8,146 bases of DNA from an uncultured Clostridia bacterium (lineage in GTDB: Bacteria > Bacillota > Clostridia > Christensenellales > Aristaeellaceae): NCBI GenBank assembly GCA_934615235.1, contig CAKTTL010000110.1, positions 1 through 8,146 on the forward strand, read 5' to 3'. Below the pieces are notes generated by a model. It did no database searches and had not been told where the DNA came from. It saw only the letters and a program-made list of their open reading frames with translations. Numbering within the stretch: position 1 is the stretch's first letter; every line of letters starts with the position of its first letter. The position numbers and the translations under genes were made by a program. Of this stretch, positions 5,802 through 8,146 are shown in pieces.

Positions 5802-7802
5802 ATGCTCACCTGGAACGACGTTAAGGGAATCGGCCCTGCCCGGCGTGCGGCGCTGGAGGCGGCGGGCTTTGCCGCGCCCGAGGATCTGGCGCAGTGCCTG
5901 CCTGTCGGCTATCGCGATTTCGATACGGTGCGCCCCGTCGCCGCGCTTCGCGCGGGAATGGAAACCGCCTTCGCCGGTACGGTTGAAAAGGTTCGCACGG
6001 CGTGGGTGAACGGCCGCAGCGTGACGACCGCTACCGTCCGCGACGACAGCGGCGCAATCGCCTGCGTGTGGTTCGCCATGCCGTGGATGGCCGGGCAGCT
6101 CGAAGCCGGCGCGCGCGTGAAATGGTACGGCCGCGTGTCGAAGAAGAAAAACGGCGGCCTGTTCGTCACGCATCCGATATCGGCCGAAGAGGGCGGCATC
6201 CAGCCGGTTTACCGTCCCATCGAAAAGCTGCCGCCCAAAACGCAGCGGCTGGCGCTCCGCTCTGCGCTCGACGCGGGCCGGTACGACGACGCGCTGCCCG
6301 AAACTTTTCGCAGCCGTTACGCGCTCTGCCCGCGCCAGTACGCGCTCCGGCAGGCGCACTTTCCCGATTCGCGCGAGGCGCTTGAACAGGCGCGCCGCCG
6401 TCTTGCGTTTGAAGAGCTGACGCTTTTCCAGACGTTCCTGTGGGGCCTGCGCGCGCGCGACGAGAACGGCGTGCGCATCCCGTCCGCGGAGGCCGACGCG
6501 GAGGCGTTCTGGTCGTCGCTCCCGTTCACGCCGACGGGCGCGCAAAAGCGCGTGCTCGAAGAAGTCCGCCGCGATATGGCCGCAGGCGCGCCGATGGCGC
6601 GGCTTGTACAGGGCGACGTGGGCTGCGGCAAGACGGCGATCGCTTTCGGCGCGCTGTATCTGGCGGCGAAGGCCGGGTATCAGGGGGCGCTGATGGCGCC
6701 GACGGAGGTGCTCGCCGCGCAGCATTACCGCACGGCCCAGAAACTGCTCGAGCCGCTGGGCGTTCGCTGCGTGCTGCTTACCGGCAAACAGACGGCGAAG
6801 CAGCATCGCGAAGCGCTTGCCGCCGCCGCGTCGGGCGAGGCGCACGTTGTTATCGGCACGCACGCGCTCATCTCCGAGGGCGTAAAATACGAAAACCTCG
6901 GCCTTGCCATCACCGACGAGCAGCACCGGTTCGGCGTGCGGCAGCGCGGCGCGCTCTCCGGCAAGGGCGGCGAAGCCGCAACGAACGTGCTCGTTCTGTC
7001 CGCCACGCCCATCCCGCGAACGCTTTCGCTCGTTCTCTTCGGCGACCTCGACGTGTCGATCGTCGACGAGCTGCCGGCCGGGCGTAAGCCCGTTAAAACC
7101 CGTATCGTCCCTGAAGAAAAGCGCGCGGGCATGTACGGGTTTATCCGCGCGCAGGCCGCCGCGGGGCGGCAGAGCTATATCATCTGTCCGCTCGTTTCCG
7201 AAAGCGAGATGATGGACTGCAAGAGCGCGGAGGAAACATACGCTGAATTGAAGCGCGGGCCGCTCGCGTCCCTGCGCCTCGGGCTTGTCCACGGCAAAAT
7301 GAAGGCCGCCGACAAGGATGAAACCCTGCGCAAATTCTCCGCGGGCGAGCTGGACGCGCTCGTTTCCACAACCGTCGTCGAGGTCGGCGTGGACGTGCCC
7401 AACGCGACGGTTATGGCCATTGAAAACGCCGACCGGTTCGGCCTGTCGCAGCTGCATCAGCTGCGCGGGCGCGTCGGCCGCGGCTCGGAGGAGAGCTGGT
7501 GCTTTCTGCTCGCCACGTCCAACGAGCGCCTGGATGCGCTCTGCTCCACAAACGACGGTTTCGAGCTGGCACGCCTTGACCTCGAGCAGCGCGGCCCGGG
7601 CGAGTGGTTCGGCACGCGCCAGCACGGCGCGCCTGAAATGCCCGGCGCGCAGCTCGGCGCGAACGTTCAGCTCATCGACGAGACGCAGCGCGCCGTCAAA
7701 TCCCTTTTCTCCGACCCTCAGCGCGCGCACGAAGCCGCCCTGCTGCGCCAGGCCGCCGAGGCCAGGTACGGCAAAGGCGAGGAGTACGCGGGGAGGAACT
7801 AG
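5802..7802 (+). CDS. recG: ATP-dependent DNA helicase RecG
   Basis: The protein is 666 aa, slightly shorter than the usual 680-690. RecG is a cytoplasmic superfamily 2 translocase that reverses stalled replication forks and processes Holliday junctions and R-loops. The N-terminal wedge region starts with a KGIGPARRAALEAAG helix-hairpin-like motif (8-22) and an OB-type fold (about 50-125). Helicase motifs follow: TPTGAQK (243-249), Walker A GDVGCGKT (271-278), Ia APTEVLA (299-305), II DEQH (372-375), III SATPIPRT (400-407), V STTVVEVGVDVPNA (522-535) and VI QLRGRVGRG (553-561), then the RecG-specific RGPGEWFGTRQHG (597-609). All are intact. Walker A has Cys where Ser is common, a tolerated small residue. 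GGGAG (5791-5795) precedes the ATG. In B. subtilis serine dehydratase genes (sdaAB/sdaAA) lie between yloV and recG; here there is only a repeat array. The stop is followed at once by a second repeat family. Confidence 0.96.
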   Translation: MLTWNDVKGIGPARRAALEAAGFAAPEDLAQCLPVGYRDFDTVRPVAALRAGMETAFAGTVEKVRTAWVNGRSVTTATVRDDSGAIACVWFAMPWMAGQLEAGARVKWYGRVSKKKNGGLFVTHPISAEEGGIQPVYRPIEKLPPKTQRLALRSALDAGRYDDALPETFRSRYALCPRQYALRQAHFPDSREALEQARRRLAFEELTLFQTFLWGLRARDENGVRIPSAEADAEAFWSSLPFTPTGAQKRVLEEVRRDMAAGAPMARLVQGDVGCGKTAIAFGALYLAAKAGYQGALMAPTEVLAAQHYRTAQKLLEPLGVRCVLLTGKQTAKQHREALAAAASGEAHVVIGTHALISEGVKYENLGLAITDEQHRFGVRQRGALSGKGGEAATNVLVLSATPIPRTLSLVLFGDLDVSIVDELPAGRKPVKTRIVPEEKRAGMYGFIRAQAAAGRQSYIICPLVSESEMMDCKSAEETYAELKRGPLASLRLGLVHGKMKAADKDETLRKFSAGELDALVSTTVVEVGVDVPNATVMAIENADRFGLSQLHQLRGRVGRGSEESWCFLLATSNERLDALCSTNDGFELARLDLEQRGPGEWFGTRQHGAPEMPGAQLGANVQLIDETQRAVKSLFSDPQRAHEAALLRQAAEARYGKGEEYAGRN

Positions 7803-7827
7803 GGACGAGGGGGAGACGGAGGTTTTT

Positions 7828-7964
7828 GCGAGGGGCCCCTTTCTTTCAGGAGAAAGAAAGGGGCCCCTCGCGCTCCCCACCAAAGAAAGCCGCATGGGTT
7901 TTCCTGTTCCGCCGCGCGGAGGGCGCGCCGGAACGGAGCGGCGGGTGCGGGGAGGCGGCTTTCT
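7828..7964 (+). repeat. AGGA-loop hairpin repeat family, unit A
   Basis: The unit begins 25 nt after the recG stop, after a purine-rich run and TTTTT. Its head is a perfect 20-bp stem (7828-7847 with 7852-7871) around AGGA. Then come AAAGAAAGCCGCATGGG-TTTTCC-TGTTCC (about 7882-7910) and a GC-rich hairpin, ending with GGCGGGTGCGG and GGCGGCTTTCT, which lead into unit B. Nothing in it looks coding. The region 7803-8146 has no gene and consists of this family. Confidence 0.88.
7906..7934 (+). repeat. GC-rich hairpin inside unit A
   Basis: Arms 7906-7917 and 7923-7934 pair at 11 of 12 positions (C7912/C7928 mismatch) around GGAGG. It is flanked by conserved unit sequence. It occupies roughly the place of the hairpin at 8069-8105 in unit B, but with unrelated stem sequence. 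Confidence 0.75.
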
Positions 7965-8118
7965 GCGAGAGGGAGCCTTCTTTCAGGAGAAAGAAGGCCC
8001 CCTCTCGCGCTCTCCCCCAAGAAAGCCGCATGGGGTTTCCTGTTCCGGCGCAGCCGTGAAAAGAAACGCCCGCGCCCGCCGCCCCCTCCGGGCGGCGGGT
8101 GCGGGAAAGCGGCTTTCT
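7965..8118 (+). repeat. AGGA-loop hairpin repeat family, unit B
   Basis: The second unit starts 137 bp after the first. Its head hairpin (7965-7984 with 7989-8008) pairs at 19 of 20 positions around the same AGGA loop, with A7974 the mismatch. GAAAGCCGCATGGGG-TTTCC-TGTTCC (8021-8046) repeats unit A. It then carries a 24-nt segment (8046-8069, starting CGGCGCAGCCG and ending AAAGAAACGC) that matches the fakA-recG repeats at 22 of 24 positions, a strong hairpin, and the closing GGCGGGTGCGGG and GCGGCTTTCTT. It is longer than unit A by about 17 bp. Confidence 0.88.
8069..8105 (+). repeat. 16-bp stem hairpin inside unit B
   Basis: Arms 8069-8084 and 8090-8105 pair along 16 positions with a single G-T wobble (8074/8100) around loop CCTCC. 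No T-tract follows (GGGAAAGCGG), so it is unlikely to be an intrinsic terminator on the plus strand. Confidence 0.8.
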
Positions 8119-8146
8119 TCTGGAAAGGGGGTCCAGGGGGAAAACC
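8119..8146 (+). repeat. Start of a further repeat element, cut by the window end
   Basis: CTGGA (8120-8124) and TCCAG (8132-8136) can form a short stem around a G-rich loop. GGTCCAGGG here also resembles the GGTCCAGGG that opens hairpin one of unit 1 after fakA (5328-5335). It may be the beginning of a third element whose remainder is outside the window. Confidence 0.4.

Noticed and set aside
7828..7871. Intrinsic terminator of recG
   Set aside because: The stem is strong, but the T-run lies upstream of it and the sequence after it is GCTCCCC, so it lacks the required downstream U-tract.
5658..7895. A 745-codon open frame antisense to recG
   Set aside because: It lies opposite a complete RecG with all helicase motifs. 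Its translation is Arg/Ala/His-rich and low in motif content, as expected of a GC-rich antisense shadow, and it starts inside a repeat.
7826..8059. Small ORFs across the repeats after recG (77, 73 and 61 codons)
   Set aside because: They run through inverted repeats on both strands, have no proper ribosome-binding sites, and their peptides are mirror products of the palindromes.

Overview
This is a GC-rich bacterial chromosomal segment. The organism is very probably a Gram-positive, endospore-forming Firmicute of the class Clostridia. A SpoIID-family protein points to sporulation, and the order Asp23/YloU - FakA/YloV - RecG is a housekeeping arrangement typical of Firmicutes. Purine-rich Shine-Dalgarno sites precede every gene. 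The genus cannot be fixed from the window.

Layout. Positions 1-63 hold a hairpin repeat directly after the stop codon of a minus-strand spoIID-like lipoprotein gene (64-1017). A divergent intergenic region (1018-1179) carries a sigma-A type promoter with small dyads and drives a MATE-family transporter (1180-2505). That gene converges on, and overlaps by 11 bp, a minus-strand HAD-family phosphatase gene (2495-3142). A second divergent region (3143-3305) contains two back-to-back promoters, one for the HAD gene and one for the asp23/yloU (3306-3659) - fakA (3678-5306) operon. Next comes a 495-bp non-coding stretch with two full copies and one truncated copy of a ~160-bp tandem repeat, ending in a hairpin plus T-tract just upstream of recG (5802-7802). 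The last 344 bp are non-coding and made of a second, hairpin-rich repeat family. Its 20-bp-stem hairpins with an invariant AGGA loop match the one at the opposite window edge.

How the genes relate. The protein-coding content is ordinary. SpoIID-family proteins cut peptidoglycan during engulfment. FakA phosphorylates fatty acids bound to a FakB (DegV) partner not encoded here. Asp23/YloU is its usual neighbour. RecG remodels stalled replication forks. The MATE and HAD proteins are generic transport and phosphatase functions.

The unexplained part is the non-coding DNA. Two families of structured repeats occupy the spaces next to spoIID, fakA and recG stop codons. Paired arms differ between copies by compensatory changes, and the families share a short module. 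No transposase, Cas protein or other partner protein lies in the window, so any mobility or function of the repeats is inference.
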